35,303 nucleotides of DNA from Purshia tridentata (Eukaryota; Streptophyta; Magnoliopsida; Rosales; Rosaceae), in NCBI GenBank assembly GCA_003254885.1, contig QANT01004879.1, forward strand, positions 1 through 35,303. The letters are read 5' to 3'. The notes below the pieces were generated by a model. It did not search any database, was not told the origin of the DNA, and was given only the letters and a program-made list of their open reading frames with translations. The translations under genes and the position numbers were made by a program. Each line of letters begins with the position of its first letter. The stretch's first letter is position 1. Positions 21,616-33,000 of the stretch are shown piece by piece.

Positions 21616-21751
21616 TTAAATGTATTTTCAAAATATTATGAATTTTTTTATTTTTTTTGTATTTGATGTTTTTCCCTTTTTTTGACTTTTTGGGTATTTT
21701 TTGTAACTTTTATCAGGCTTTTAAATTTTTATGTATATATAATTTTGAATA

Positions 21752-21941
21752 CAACAATACTATACTTACCATATTTTTATATCATAATTTTATACTATCT
21801 TACGTGGTAATCTATATAGCATTCATATATTGGACACTTAAAGAAATAAAAATAAAAACTTTAAAAATAAAAAAATACCTTGCTAGTACAATAATGATAC
21901 GTAAGATGGTATAAAAATATAGTAAGAATAGTATTATTGTT
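21752..21941 (+). mobile_element. MITE copy A
   Basis: About 190 bp with inverted ends: AACAATACTATACTTACCAT on the left and, in reverse complement, AACAATAATACTATTCTTAC on the right, both continuing into ATTTTTATA(C/T)C and CATCTTACGT or near variants. Copy B lies in opposite orientation 38 bp downstream. No coding capacity. Confidence 0.8.
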
Positions 21942-21979
21942 TTGAATGTTGTTTTAACTTTTATATAAGTAGGGCAATC

Positions 21980-22179
21980 AATAATGTTATTCTTACAATA
22001 TTTTTATACCATATTTGTTGTACCATCTTACGTGTCATTATTGTATTCGCAGAGTATTTCCTTATTTTTAGGGTTTTTATTTTTATTTTTTTAGTGTCCA
22101 ATGTATGAATGCCCTGTAGATTACCATATAAGATGGTATAAAATTATGGTATAAAATGTAGTAAGTGTAACATTATTGT
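21980..22179 (-). mobile_element. MITE copy B, inverted relative to copy A
   Basis: Its reverse complement aligns with copy A along nearly the whole length: shared CATTCATA(T/C)ATTGGACACT, the AAAATAAAAATAAAAAC run and ACGTAAGATGGTA. Termini read AATAATGTTA(T/C)(T/A)CTTAC inward from both ends. Confidence 0.8.
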
Positions 22180-23070
22180 GGCTACCTAAATCTCACTCCT
22201 ACTAGCTAGGCCTCTCGAGATGGCCTAATTTTAGTTCAAAAAAAGGTCTTTCCCTCATAACTTCACAAGTAATAGGTTCCATTTAATTCGCAATATGAGT
22301 GACTTGTTTGAAAATGCACATTCTTATGCCCATTTCAAGGATAAGAATGAAATATTTATCGTTGGGTATTTAGAAATATTTTAAATAGTATTTAAGAAAT
22401 AACTTTTATTTTCATTTCAATATTTTATTTGTAAAATAATAGGAATTTAATTTTGTTCAAATTTTTAATAATAACCTTATTTAATAATGTTATAAAAAAA
22501 TTTCATATTTGCATTATCTATTTTGAAATAACTTATTTGAAAAAGGTGAGTGTTTGGTAAATTAAGAAATTGGGTAACAAAAGAAGATTGTTAGGAATAA
22601 ACAGAAATTCTCTTTTCAAATTATATTGGGATATATATTTTGCATTGTTTATTACTTAGGGCTTGAGAGCTTTTGAAATTATTCAAAATGATGCAAGTTT
22701 GCTTTGTTACCTTTAAGGATAAAACAACCAAATTTTATGACGCTAAAGATAACTTTACTATGTGTTAGACGCATGTTAGATGGTCCTTAGACCATCGATC
22801 AATCAGCGTAGGTACCAGTTGATCGACAATTTTAGCTACAGTTGCAGAAATATATTTTTTTCATTTTTTTTCTGCTTGAACTTAAATGTTTGTGGGGTTG
22901 ATTAGAATTTTTTTGAGTGTGTTCTACGTTTAGCAAAATTTATTGGTGTAAAAATTAGGTTTTTTTTTCCTTAAAGTCCATTTCAAAAAATATACTATTC
23001 ATTCGGCTCAAATGCGGAAACTCAATTCTCAGTTGGCTTAATTTTTTAAAACCAGGAGTTACAATACCTT
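22180..23070. other. AT-rich intergenic DNA, nothing recognised
   Basis: No coding frame, inverted repeat or tandem repeat of note was seen in this stretch. Confidence 0.5.
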
Positions 23071-23077
23071 TGAAAAT

Positions 23078-23102
23078 TGTTACTTTCTAACAGTAACAAT
23101 TT
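23078..23102. repeat. Isolated palindromic unit related to the 31-bp array
   Basis: ATTGTTACT, seven bases, then AGTAACAAT: a perfect 9-bp inverted pair. The same arms build the tandem array that starts about 130 bp downstream. Confidence 0.9.
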
Positions 23103-23231
23103 TTTCTTTGCAAAAAACTTAAAAACAAAGCAACGTATACAAATCTTACAATTAATTTTTTTTTTTGTGTATAAACACATCAAAAATAACATAAAAGCTC
23201 TTTTTTTTTTTTTCTCTCCATATCTAAGGAA

Positions 23232-23455
23232 TTGTTACTACCAAGCAGTAGCAATTATTTTATTGCTATTGTTGGGCAGTAACAATCACTTTATTGTTAC
23301 TGTTCGACAATAACAATCACCTTCTTGCTACTTTCGGACAGTAATAATTACCTTATTTCTACTTTTAGACAGTAACAATCACCTTACTGTTACTTTCAAA
23401 TAGTAACAATTATCTTATTGTTACTTTCAGATAGTAACAATCACTTGACAGTAAT
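23232..23455. repeat. 31-bp tandem array with palindromic arms
   Basis: The word AGTAACAAT or a one- or two-base variant starts at 23247, 23278, 23309, 23340, 23371, 23402 and 23433, exactly 31 bp apart each time. Between these words lies ATTGTTACT or a variant, so every unit has two inverted 9-bp arms and can fold on itself or with its neighbours. Units differ by substitutions but not by length. Confidence 0.95.
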
Positions 23456-23753
23456 TCCTAAATAAAGCTCTAAAAATAAGCAGTTGACTTTATAATATAC
23501 TAACTAGGAAACAAATAGTTGGGCTCACAAAATACAATTATGCACTCTATTTGCTTGATGAAAGAATGAAAGGCGTCTTCACTGCAAGGGATTGTGATAC
23601 CCAGCCCCCATTGGATGATCATAACCAAATTCTTCTTCAGGTTGACTTAAAAAATGTTGAGATGAAGAATATGCTACCGGAATCACAAACCGTTTCTTTT
23701 GGCTCTTTCCAAATTAGATTGGAAAAATAGCCAATTCGTGGTATGTTTGATTG

Positions 23754-24114
23754 AAAATTATAAAAGCAATTGCAAAAGGCTTGGTCTATCTGTATGAATT
23801 TAGACCTAAAAAATATGTCCATGGAGATCTGAAGCCCAATAACATATTGCTTGGATAGAACATGGTACCATGCATTTATGATTTTGGACTCAGACGCCTT
23901 GCTAATATAGCAAGAGGGTCCTCAACACTGCAATCCAATCGGATGGCCACAAAAAAAGCAACAAAAGAGTGCAATCGATGAAGCTACTATAATTAGTTGA
24001 TCAAGTAATTTGGGATCTTGTTATCAAGCTTTAGAAGCATTGAAAGTGATGAAGCCATCACAGAAGTGGGATATATATTTGTATGGGGTAATTGTTGTTG
24101 CAAAAATCTGTTGA
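23754..24114 (+). pseudogene. Receptor-like kinase fragment (LRR-RLK, ZAR1-like), broken
   Basis: The translation contains [11 protein letters not shown], the catalytic-loop segment [17 protein letters not shown] in YDFGL and LANIARGSSTLQSNRMA, matching the kinase domain of plant leucine-rich-repeat receptor kinases of the ZAR1-like type, in which HGD replaces HRD. In the family this is the cytoplasmic domain of a plasma-membrane receptor. Breaks: TAG at 23856-23858 directly after the catalytic loop, TGA at 23979-23981, then a frameshift into [15 protein letters not shown]...PSQKWDIY (from about 24001) and TGA at 24112-24114. No extracellular domain, membrane helix or N-lobe is seen, so this is a partial, degraded copy. 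Possible C-terminal remnants extend to about 24220. Confidence 0.85.
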
Positions 24115-24531
24115 GATCCTGACAACAACTTAGATGAGGTCTTCTGCTGACGTATGCAAGCTGATGAGCCTAAAGGTTGAGTTAAACACATCAGTTAGCT
24201 AGCTAGACCTTCTCCTGCAATCTGATCAGAGAAAAGCATTGGTGTGGTACCAACTGAATGTACTCCGATGGTAAAGTCAATGTGATGCAAGGAAGGAGAA
24301 GCAAGAACAAATGATGAACAAAGTAAGAACTTGGGTGAAAATGGAAGAAATGAGATAAATTCTTCGAGGCTTTTAGAGGTTGGGCACTTTGGTTGATTTT
24401 TTGGGTGTCCCTTTCCCTAATGAAAGTGCTCTTACTTATAGGCAAAGGGTATTTGGATATTTCTTTGGGTTTGTAAGGGTGATCATGGCTAATTGTAGGC
24501 ATTTGAAGACTAGATGGCTGACAGGCCTTTA

Positions 24532-24582
24532 TTTAATGCAAAGGGAAGTGACTCCAGTTAGCTGGAGGTCACTTGCATTAAA
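24532..24582. repeat. Hairpin-forming inverted repeat
   Basis: TTTAATGCA...AAGTGACTCCAG pairs with CTGGAGGTCACTTGCATTAAA across the short loop TTAG. The stem is about 20 bp with a 4-5 base bulge in the left arm. Confidence 0.8.
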
Positions 24583-25134
24583 TGGAGGTGATCAGCTAAA
24601 CTAAGGGAAAGTGAACATGCATTAAATGGAAAGCACTAATGTACCTCTAATGTGTCAGTTGTGATAAATGCTTTTGGGGTCGTGCTCAACTCCGTTGAAT
24701 ATGAGTAGAAGAGGGCCAGTCCGATCTGAGTAAATGCTTGTGAGTTGCAGTCAGTTTGCAAACATGCCGGTTGATCAAGGTCATGCTTAGGTCGGAAGGG
24801 TCAATTGCTTCTGATCCGAACCTAATCGAAGAACTCGAGGCTGTGGAGAGAAGACCTCTGCTCCTTGTGTCAGCTCGGATCGGAATTCGGATCAACCAAT
24901 GACTCCGATCCGAACAAAACGTGGCTTCTATCGGTTTTTGGTTGACTCGCAATTGAGTCTCGGTATGTTCAGTTCTGCTCGGATCATTGTGGTGGGATCC
25001 AATCCGAAACAGTTAGTTGGATTGATCGTTGACTGAGGTCGTGAGGTCAAACTTGGGTCTGAGATTCTACATGGCTTCAAGATGTTGATCGTTGACTCAT
25101 TGAGGATGTTATCCCTAAACAGTAATCTTACTTA

Positions 25135-25247
25135 AAATGATTATTGGAAGATTGCCAATAGTCCAAATGGGTACTTAAAAAATGGACCTAGTTCATTGGA
25201 TTCAGCTCTGCATTGAAATGATTATTGGAAGATTGCCAATAGTCCAA
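25135..25247. repeat. 32-bp direct repeat, 81 bp apart
   Basis: AAATGATTATTGGAAGATTG and the following 12 bases occur identically at 25135-25166 and 25216-25247. They could be a duplication or the footprint of an excised or short insertion. Confidence 0.85.
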
Positions 25248-25480
25248 GCCTCCCCCCAAAACGCTCTCTTCTCTCTCCTCAACACTCTTCCTCTTCAACC
25301 AAGTATTTCTAAGGTGGGGCAGTGGCCCTTGTGTTCCTCATAAGCCCAATGCTCCTATCCCCGACTCCCCTACTCTATTTCTTCCTTTTTTGCTATTTTG
25401 GTATGTACTATGTGATACTCTATTCCATCTTTTTGAGAGCTTTCTCATCTTTCCATATGAGAGTTTTTTCATCTCAATAA

Positions 25481-25726
25481 ATGCGAGCTTTTCCTATCGA
25501 TCTAGTTTGGTTCGTTAGTGGTGTTGTGTGCTACTACATGTTGTGCAATGTCGTATCTTGCTTTGGATATTGTTGGTTCAGCACTTCAACTGTGCCACAA
25601 GACATCTGTACGTTGGACGTCGTTGGCATCGACTTTGGCAAAGGATGGTCGGGGTGGGTCGTCTTTAGTTTGCCGCTCTCGGTGGTCGTGGCTTTGTGCT
25701 TCTATTCTGCCGGGTGGTGTTATTGA
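25481..25726 (+). CDS. 81-codon open frame, doubtful
   Basis: An ATG frame encodes a hydrophobic, Cys- and Trp-rich peptide starting MRAFPIDLVWFVSG with possible membrane segments. The local base composition is less AT-rich than the flanks, and a T/G-rich tail follows at 25738-25815. I do not recognise it; it may be part of an unidentified repeat. An overlapping frame (25518-25733) has equal claim, which argues against coding. Confidence 0.12.
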   Translation: MRAFPIDLVWFVSGVVCYYMLCNVVSCFGYCWFSTSTVPQDICTLDVVGIDFGKGWSGWVVFSLPLSVVVALCFYSAGWCY

Positions 25727-25739
25727 TTGCTAGGTTTTT

Positions 25740-26940
25740 GTTCTTATTGTGTTTTTGTTTTTGTTTTTGTATTTCGGCCCCAGTTCTTGTTCTATTGGGT
25801 TTGAGTTTGTATTTCTGTGTATGTGATTTGAGGTGGGGGTTACATGATTGAGGACCTCCATGTGCTATCATCAAAATTTAGTTCGGCACAAGTTTGAGCT
25901 TACTTTAGATGCAAATTCTATTCGTTTTTCTTGCCTTTGTTGCCTTGGGTACACAGTGGCAAGTTAATGTTTTTGTATTTGATCATCATTCTTTAGTGAA
26001 GATTTAAAAGTTTGGTATTTAGTTGTTTATGGATCTAGCCGACTGGACTTTGTAACAGAGAATTCTTTTTTTCACTATAATTTCATATGTCTTGAGTCTA
26101 ACCTCGTTTAAATAAAAATAACATGCAAAAAAATAATATAAATAAATATTCTTTTAATGTGATTTTATATCGAATTGACTGACAATTACAAGCTGAACAA
26201 TGCTAGATACAAATACTCAAAAAGTGGACTAAGGCTTCTATTTAGTGTGTGATGTTTTGTTCCCCAATTTGATCATATAGACAATAGACTTAAAAAAGTT
26301 ATGTTCACATTATGTTAATAATAAAATCCGTAAAAAAAAAAAAAATTAATCCCAGTATCATACACATGACAGATTCGGGTCCGCAATGACATGCGTCTTT
26401 ATCACTTAACAACCGCACTCAATGCAAAGCCAGACACCTGTCTCAAATTGTGCATTTTCACTTCCTGTCCCTCACACACTTCAAAAATCCAAACTACCAC
26501 TTTGTGTCCTTCCCACCGGAATATATTTATATATTTATTATAATGTTTTCTTGCTTGAGATAATATTATTATTATAAAAAAATAATATTATTGCCAGCAT
26601 AACATTCCCTAGCCCGTTCCATTAGTTTTAACTTTCAACTTACTAACAGCCAGCCCGAAGCCAAAATTACCAGAAAACCCTGAACTTTATCCAAGTTTAC
26701 GAAAACACCCTCGCTGCGTCCCCAACATTATTAACAAGTCTCTAAAATCATTAAAAGGAGAAATGCTCCGACAGGACAACCGAAAGCAAGGGCAAAATGG
26801 TAAATAGGGGACAAATGGTAAGGGTCCCAGAGCCTCCAGGCCTCCTGCATCGTTTTGGATGCATCATGAAGATGGTGAGTGAAATAGCCGACGCCAAAGA
26901 GAGAGAGACTCTTCTGCGTTCCCACTTCCCTCAGTAGTAA
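25740..26940. other. Intergenic DNA upstream of NPC1
   Basis: No gene is supported. 26560-26600 is an AT-rich patch with ATAATATTATT words. 26450-26940 is the presumed NPC1 promoter region and is less AT-rich toward the gene. The minus-strand 78-codon frame at 26731-26967 overlaps the promoter and has no recognisable domain. Confidence 0.5.
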
Positions 26941-26945
26941 GTAAC

Positions 26946-26953
26946 TATAAATA
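26946..26953 (+). promoter_or_regulatory. TATA box of the NPC1 gene
   Basis: TATAAATA is a canonical plant TATA box. It lies about 150 bp before the proposed NPC1 start codon, which would place transcription start near 26975-26985. Confidence 0.7.
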
Positions 26954-26962
26954 CGCTCTTTG

Positions 26963-27007
26963 ACCACTCACTCACTCTCACTCGCTCGCTCACTCTCTCT
27001 CTCTCTA
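26963..27007 (+). promoter_or_regulatory. CT-rich tract at the NPC1 transcription start or 5' leader
   Basis: CACTCACTCTCACTCGCTCG followed by (CT)n lies right after the TATA box. Pyrimidine-rich tracts of this kind (Y patches, CT repeats) are common around plant core promoters and leaders. Confidence 0.6.
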
Positions 27008-27098
27008 ACAGACACATTCACACTTAAACGCACGCAGAGGTCGTCGTCTTCTTCAGTCGCTGTGGGGCTAGCTTTCTCAGGCGACGCAGAGGATACTT

Positions 27099-30000
27099 AT
27101 GATGGGCCTCCTCCTTCTTCTCCTCCGTCCTCGTCGTTTAGGGCTTGTCGTATCCGTTACTCTGTTACAGGCATGACCTTCATTGCTAGTTTGCTACTTT
27201 CTCAATTCGTTTCTCTTTTTTCGTTACTTTCATTTTTCGCCAATTTTGTTGCTTCTTTTCCGACTTTATCATTCTTTCTAAACAGGGAAAAGAAATGCTT
27301 ACTTTTTTGGGTTCAGGGAACGAAAAAGGATTCAAGCTTTTTCCTCACTTTCTTGAATTTTCAGCATTTCTTTCTTCTGAGTTTTGATTTGATTGATATG
27401 GTTTTCTTGAAATTGTATTAATTTTGGTGTAATTGAAGATTTTCCAGTATGTGGGGTCAGGCGTTTCTTGTAATCTGACAGTTGGGTTTAGACATTTTCA
27501 AGTACAGGACTTTGATAACTTCTTCTGATGTTTTCTTCTCTTTGATTCATGTGCCAACACTAAACAGGTGTTATTGATTCTATCTCTAGCATATGCTCAG
27601 AGGTCCGCAACTTCGAATGCTACAACAGGGTGAGGCTTCCTTGAAAATTTTAAGTGCAAACAAATTAGAAAATTTCTGAAAATTAATTATTTTTTATTAT
27701 TTAGTTCTGCTGATTATTTTTTGGCATTTTGGCATTTTTGCACTTTATGAGCTAATTGATGCATATTGTGTTGTCAGTTGAATTTTAGTCAAATGACATG
27801 CCTTGCCGATGTGGTGTTCTCCCTGATGGTTCAATGTCACTTCAATCCTTTTTTTTTTTTTTCTAAAAAAAAAAAAAATTAATTCTTAAATGTCTGGAAC
27901 GGGAATTTGAATTAGCAGTTTTTGAATTGCTCAGATTGGTAATGTTAGTTGAACTTTATGAAAATTACATGCCCTGGTTCTGAATTATGTGCTGCTGATG
28001 TTGTGTCTCTATGATGGTCAATTAATTTTTTTTAATAATTTTAATGCCTGGGACTATAATTTTAATTAGCACTCAATATTTTTGAGGCATCAAAATATAG
28101 CTTGTCCATATTTCTGTTTAATATGTATATTTTTTTCTATTCTATATTTGACAAAAGAAGTTGAATTTTCTTCATTTTATTTTCTTTTGTTTATCTTGGG
28201 AATTTCTTACTTTTCTTTTTCTGTTGTCCCTGGAAAGGCATTCTGAAGGATATTGTGCTATGTATGGCATTTGTGGAAAACGTAGTGATGGAAAAGTTTT
28301 GAACTGTCCTTTTGGTTCCCCATCTGTGAAGGTACATGATAGAAGTAGTTATTACTATTTTATCATTAACAGAGTAGTTTCAATTTTGAAATCTGTCTTG
28401 CATCTTATTCTATCAGAATGAAGGTCTGTTAAGGTTTTCAATCACCCAATGATTACTTATTTTTTGTCTTCCAGCCAGATGATTTGCTTTCATCCAAGGT
28501 CCAAAGTTTGTGTCCAACAATTACTGGAAATGTTTGTTGTACAGAAGCTCAGTTTAATACACTACGGGCACAGGTCCAGCAAGTAAGTATTTTTGTTTGT
28601 AGACCCTGACCCAAATTTATATAATTTATATATACACTTTCTTAATTTGTGTACTACTTTTGCAGGCAATTCCCTTTCTTGTAGGTTGTCCAGCATGCTT
28701 AAGAAACTTTTTGAATTTGTTCTGTGAGCTTACCTGTTCTCCCGATCAGAGTTTATTTATCAATGTGACTTCTATAGCCAAGGTCAGGAAACCCGCATTG
28801 TTCATATTTTTATGGTTACATATTAAGAAGACTTGCTGTGTTCTCACACCATCATGCTTCTCGGCCCACTCCAATCTTGTTATTAATTAATTTAAATAAG
28901 AATGATATAAAAAAACTCAAACTCAAACTCAAGTGCAACAAGAAACATTGATTCTTTCATTTCCAAATTTTCCTGCCCTTGGATTTATATTAATCAGCTT
29001 GTATATCTCTTGGATTGTTAAAGGGACCTATTGCAAGCCACATTGTTGCTTATGATATCTGATGTTTTTTATGGTTATTTTCTTTAACACGCACAGGATC
29101 ATATGGTATCAATTGTGTCCCCATATCTTTCTTTCCCGATTTTATTTGATCAAGAATTTAAGTCTTAAACTATTGCATCAAAGAAAAATAGAAATGAAAG
29201 CTTACCATCATTTGGTAAAAGATTTTAATCCTGGAAGTAATTTGAAATTTATTTTTTATGGTTGGTTTACTTGATATTACAAGCTTTTGAGTTTCATTAG
29301 GTTGATTTATAATGAAAAAAAAAAAATTCTTGAATTATTTGAAGATGTTGTCACCCTCTTAATTGGTTGGATTAAAGTTTGAAATCGCTGCAATGAGCGG
29401 CATACTCTTTTATTTAGGAATATGGTTTTTAAAATTGTTTATTGAATAGTGATTATGATTATATGTCTTCTTGGAGAGAGCGAATGTTGAGCATGTGGAA
29501 GAGTATAGAGTTACTCTTTTTGATAAGAAAGTATAGAGTTACTTAAGGAAGTTTGTTCTCTTTTCAGGTTAATAACAATTTGACTGTCAACGGGATTGAT
29601 TATTATATAACTGATGCTTTTGGTGAAGGGTTATATGACTCTTGCAAGGATGTCAAGTTTGGTACCATGAATTCTCGCGCTATAGAATTTATTGGTGCTG
29701 GTGCTCAAAATTTCAAAGGTAAATTTATCCTTCTGAAATTTAAAATTAGGACTCTCTCTCTCTCTCTCTCTCTCTTATGTATGTATGATGAATCAACAAT
29801 TCGAAGTACCTTTCTTGCGTATTCTTGATAAACCAGCGTTTATATATAGATGTAGGAAGATCTGTTTGGGAAGTAAGAAGCCCCTTTGAAATCTCTTCAT
29901 CTGCAAAGAATTCTTGGTGTGAAAACACAGAGATAAAAGGCTGATCTTTGAATAGGAAAAAGAGTGGATCCACAGGGTCCCAAATGAATTGGCTTATTCG

Positions 30001-33000
30001 AAAAAAGCCTTGTTCTTTGGAAGATCTATCTCATGTCTGGTACTGCATGGTTCCACTTTGCAAGAACTCCGAATCATTCTCTTGAAGCCCATCCTCTTCA
30101 TCATAAATGATCCGCTTGCCCCAAAATGACCTGACCCAATGGGGAAATCCCAATTCATTGGGCCTTTCGATAAAATCAAATAGAAAGCCCCAAGGGCGCC
30201 ATATTCTAGGAGCCCAAACTATGTGATTGAATAAATCCTCCTCTATCCGTTGCGGGTCGAGGACTCCTTCTCCTTCTTCAAACTCAAACTCCAATTCGTA
30301 TTGTTCATAGAGAAATCTCTGATCAATGATAGAACAAGATCTATTTTGCATCATATCTAAGGGATTCCTGCATATAAAAAAAAGTTATTAATAGAGCCAT
30401 GTGTCAATTTTTGCAATAGCTGATAAGATGTCAATGCGGCAACCCGCCGGAGCGCCTTCTACTTCTAANGCTGTGCCATTTCTCTTATTTTGTCCCTCTT
30501 GGTTTGCTGGTATTAGAAGGTGGATGCCTGGTGTTTCATGTTCTATAGAAAAAGAATATCTCTATTTACATTATGCAGTTAAAATCTACTTTTGTACTCT
30601 TAGGTCTAGTGCTTGTATGTCATTGCCTTAGTTTATTCTGTTTAATAACTTGTACTGATTTTTCTGTGATTCATGGCAGATTGGTTTACTTTTATTGGTA
30701 GACAAGCACCTCCTAATGTGCCAGGTTCACCATATGCCATTAGATTCCGACCAAGTGTTACAGATTCATCTGTGATGAAACCTATGAATGTATCTACTTA
30801 TTCATGTGGTGATATTTCACTGGGCTGTTCCTGTGGTGATTGCCCTTCATCTACAGTTTGTTCTAACACAGTTTCTCCAGTTTCCCCAAAAGGAGGTTCA
30901 TGTTCAGTGAGAATTGGGTCCATTAAGGTGAGAGACCATATTATTGAATACTTTTAACTTCTGGCTCTTGCATCAATTAATTCATATTGGACGCAGATTT
31001 CTCATAGGCACAGTATGAAATTAGGTATCATAGATGCACACTGTGTAATTATGTGCTATAGATGCCTTGTTTACACGCTTTCCTCGAACAACAACTGCAG
31101 GCCAAATGTATTGACCTTGCTGTAGCTGTTCTATATATCATACTGGTTTCTGCATTTTTCGGGTGGGGTTTGTTTCATCGGACTAGAAAAAGAAACCCAG
31201 TTTCTACGACAAAACCATGGTGGAGTGTAATGGATGAGGCCGAAGTTCATTCAGTTAACAGGGAGAAGAATGAGAATCCCCCGATGCAGGTGGAACCATT
31301 TTGCCACCCTTTTCCAATGTATCTGTCTCTAAATATATTTTTATTCATTTATTTTTTATTTTTAAAAAAAGTCTCATTTACATCTGTATGTGTGTTTGGA
31401 ATTTATATAATCTATGTTTATGGTTTATGGTTTATGGGCTTAAATTTACTGCTTCCCCTCATCATTTGACACTTACATACCTTTGATATGGTGCATTCCA
31501 TTATGTGCCATTTATCTTTGTTGCTTTTATCTGTCTGCATATCATCCTGCTGTTAAGATTTATCGATCATATCTGTCTGCATACCATCCCGCTGTTTGAT
31601 TTTTTTCCATTCTGTTGTTATTGTGTCCATTGATACTCTTTCTTGGCTAATTATGAAGAATTTCTCATACATTGTCAGATTATCGAATAACATTGATGAG
31701 CTATGAACATGACTGGGATAAGTTTCAGAATTTTTTTGCATCTATTTCTGCATAATTCTTTACCAAAAAAAGAAAGAAAGAATACTCTGAAATTTATGCT
31801 GTATTCTACTAGTATTATCTTCCCCTTTAGCTTTCTGTAGTCAAATCACTTAATGAATTTCTCTTCTCTTTTTGTGCTCAGTTATTTTACCTTCATTATT
31901 CTTGAGCTTCTGCAGGCTGCTTTCCTCATAAAACTTACTTTAAGACTGAATTTGTTGATTATTAGGTGCTTGAAGGTGCTCATCACATTAAAAATGGTGT
32001 CCAACTTTCATTCGTGCAAGGTTACATGTCAAAATTTTACAGGTGACTGCTCGTGCCATTATTCCATGTAGAATGATTCACATCTGTCAAATTTTTATTT
32101 CAGTTAAGGCATAATGGTTTTTTACTTAAAAGCTTGCATTCTGATGTTCAGGAGATATGGAAAGTGGGTTGCTAGGAATCCAATCATAGTATTGTGTTCA
32201 TCGTTGGCTATAGTTCTTCTGCTTTGTTTGGGTCTTATCCGTTTCAAGGTGGAAACAAGGCCTGAGAAGGTTTGATTTAATAATTGACTAGTTTTTTCTC
32301 AAGTTATGTTAATCCCCTTTTATGAGTATTTATAAATCTGAAACGTGCTTGAATGCGCCACTGCAAACAAAATTATTTTTAATTCTCTGTGATAGTTTAT
32401 AATTGTTTTCTTTTGGACTTCTGGGACCATGACTGAATGTGTCATTGTATAATGGGACACACGTCTGCATAACTTATGAGGATGAGCAGTTTCAAATCAT
32501 GTTGATAGTTTACAACTCATATGTAGTTGATTCAAAATTATGATCTTGTGCATACTCCGACATGGTTTCTCTTTTTGACATTTAGCTTTCAAAAGAATCA
32601 AAAACCTTGTGTGTAACAGTTTTTGAAACCATTAGAAATATAAGTTTACATTTTAATTTGTTATGGTCAAGAAGCATTCTATGTTATCATCAGACTTTAA
32701 CAATTCTGCTCAACTTAAGTTTATGCACTGTTTCAGCTATGGGTAGGGCCTGGGAGTAAAGCAGCAGAAGAGAAGCAATATTTTGATAGTCACCTAGCCC
32801 CTTTTTACAGAATTGAGCAGGTTCGACATTGTTACACTCTTTTTGGGTAAATTATTATTCATTTTATGAGCTGTTATGCTTTAACATACGGGTATGCGAG
32901 GAGGCTATCTTTTAAAGCTAATTGGAAGGTAAAAGCAGCATGTAGAGCCAGCTAACAGACATCACAAGGGAATGAGTTGCATCTTGTTTTTTTCTTCCAT

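Larger units (their letters stand above)
24230..25475. other. Intergenic DNA, probably degraded repeat, no gene
   Basis: This stretch is less AT-rich than its surroundings. It holds a hairpin at 24532-24582, recurrent TCGGATC and GATCGTTGACT words at 24700-25100, and a 32-bp direct repeat (25135-25166 and 25216-25247). The mix resembles a degraded LTR-type repeat, but I could not define ends. Open frames at 24203-24952 lack recognisable domains. Confidence 0.4.

Noticed and set aside
23232..23455. CRISPR array, because of the regular 31-bp period
   Set aside because: The whole 31-bp unit repeats; there are no unique spacers between conserved repeats and the context is a plant nuclear genome.
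24203..24952. Three open frames of 74-99 codons
   Set aside because: No domain and no splice or start context; they lie in a degraded repeat-like stretch.
26960..27421. 153-codon frame at the NPC1 5' end
   Set aside because: It begins at a TTG, not ATG, overlaps the CT-rich leader and intron 1, and is in a different frame from the NPC1 signal peptide.
29746..30354. Two minus-strand frames in NPC1 intron 6 as an independent nuclear gene
   Set aside because: Both halves are the same frame of plastid ycf2 interrupted by a stop, without start or end; this is a plastid DNA insertion.
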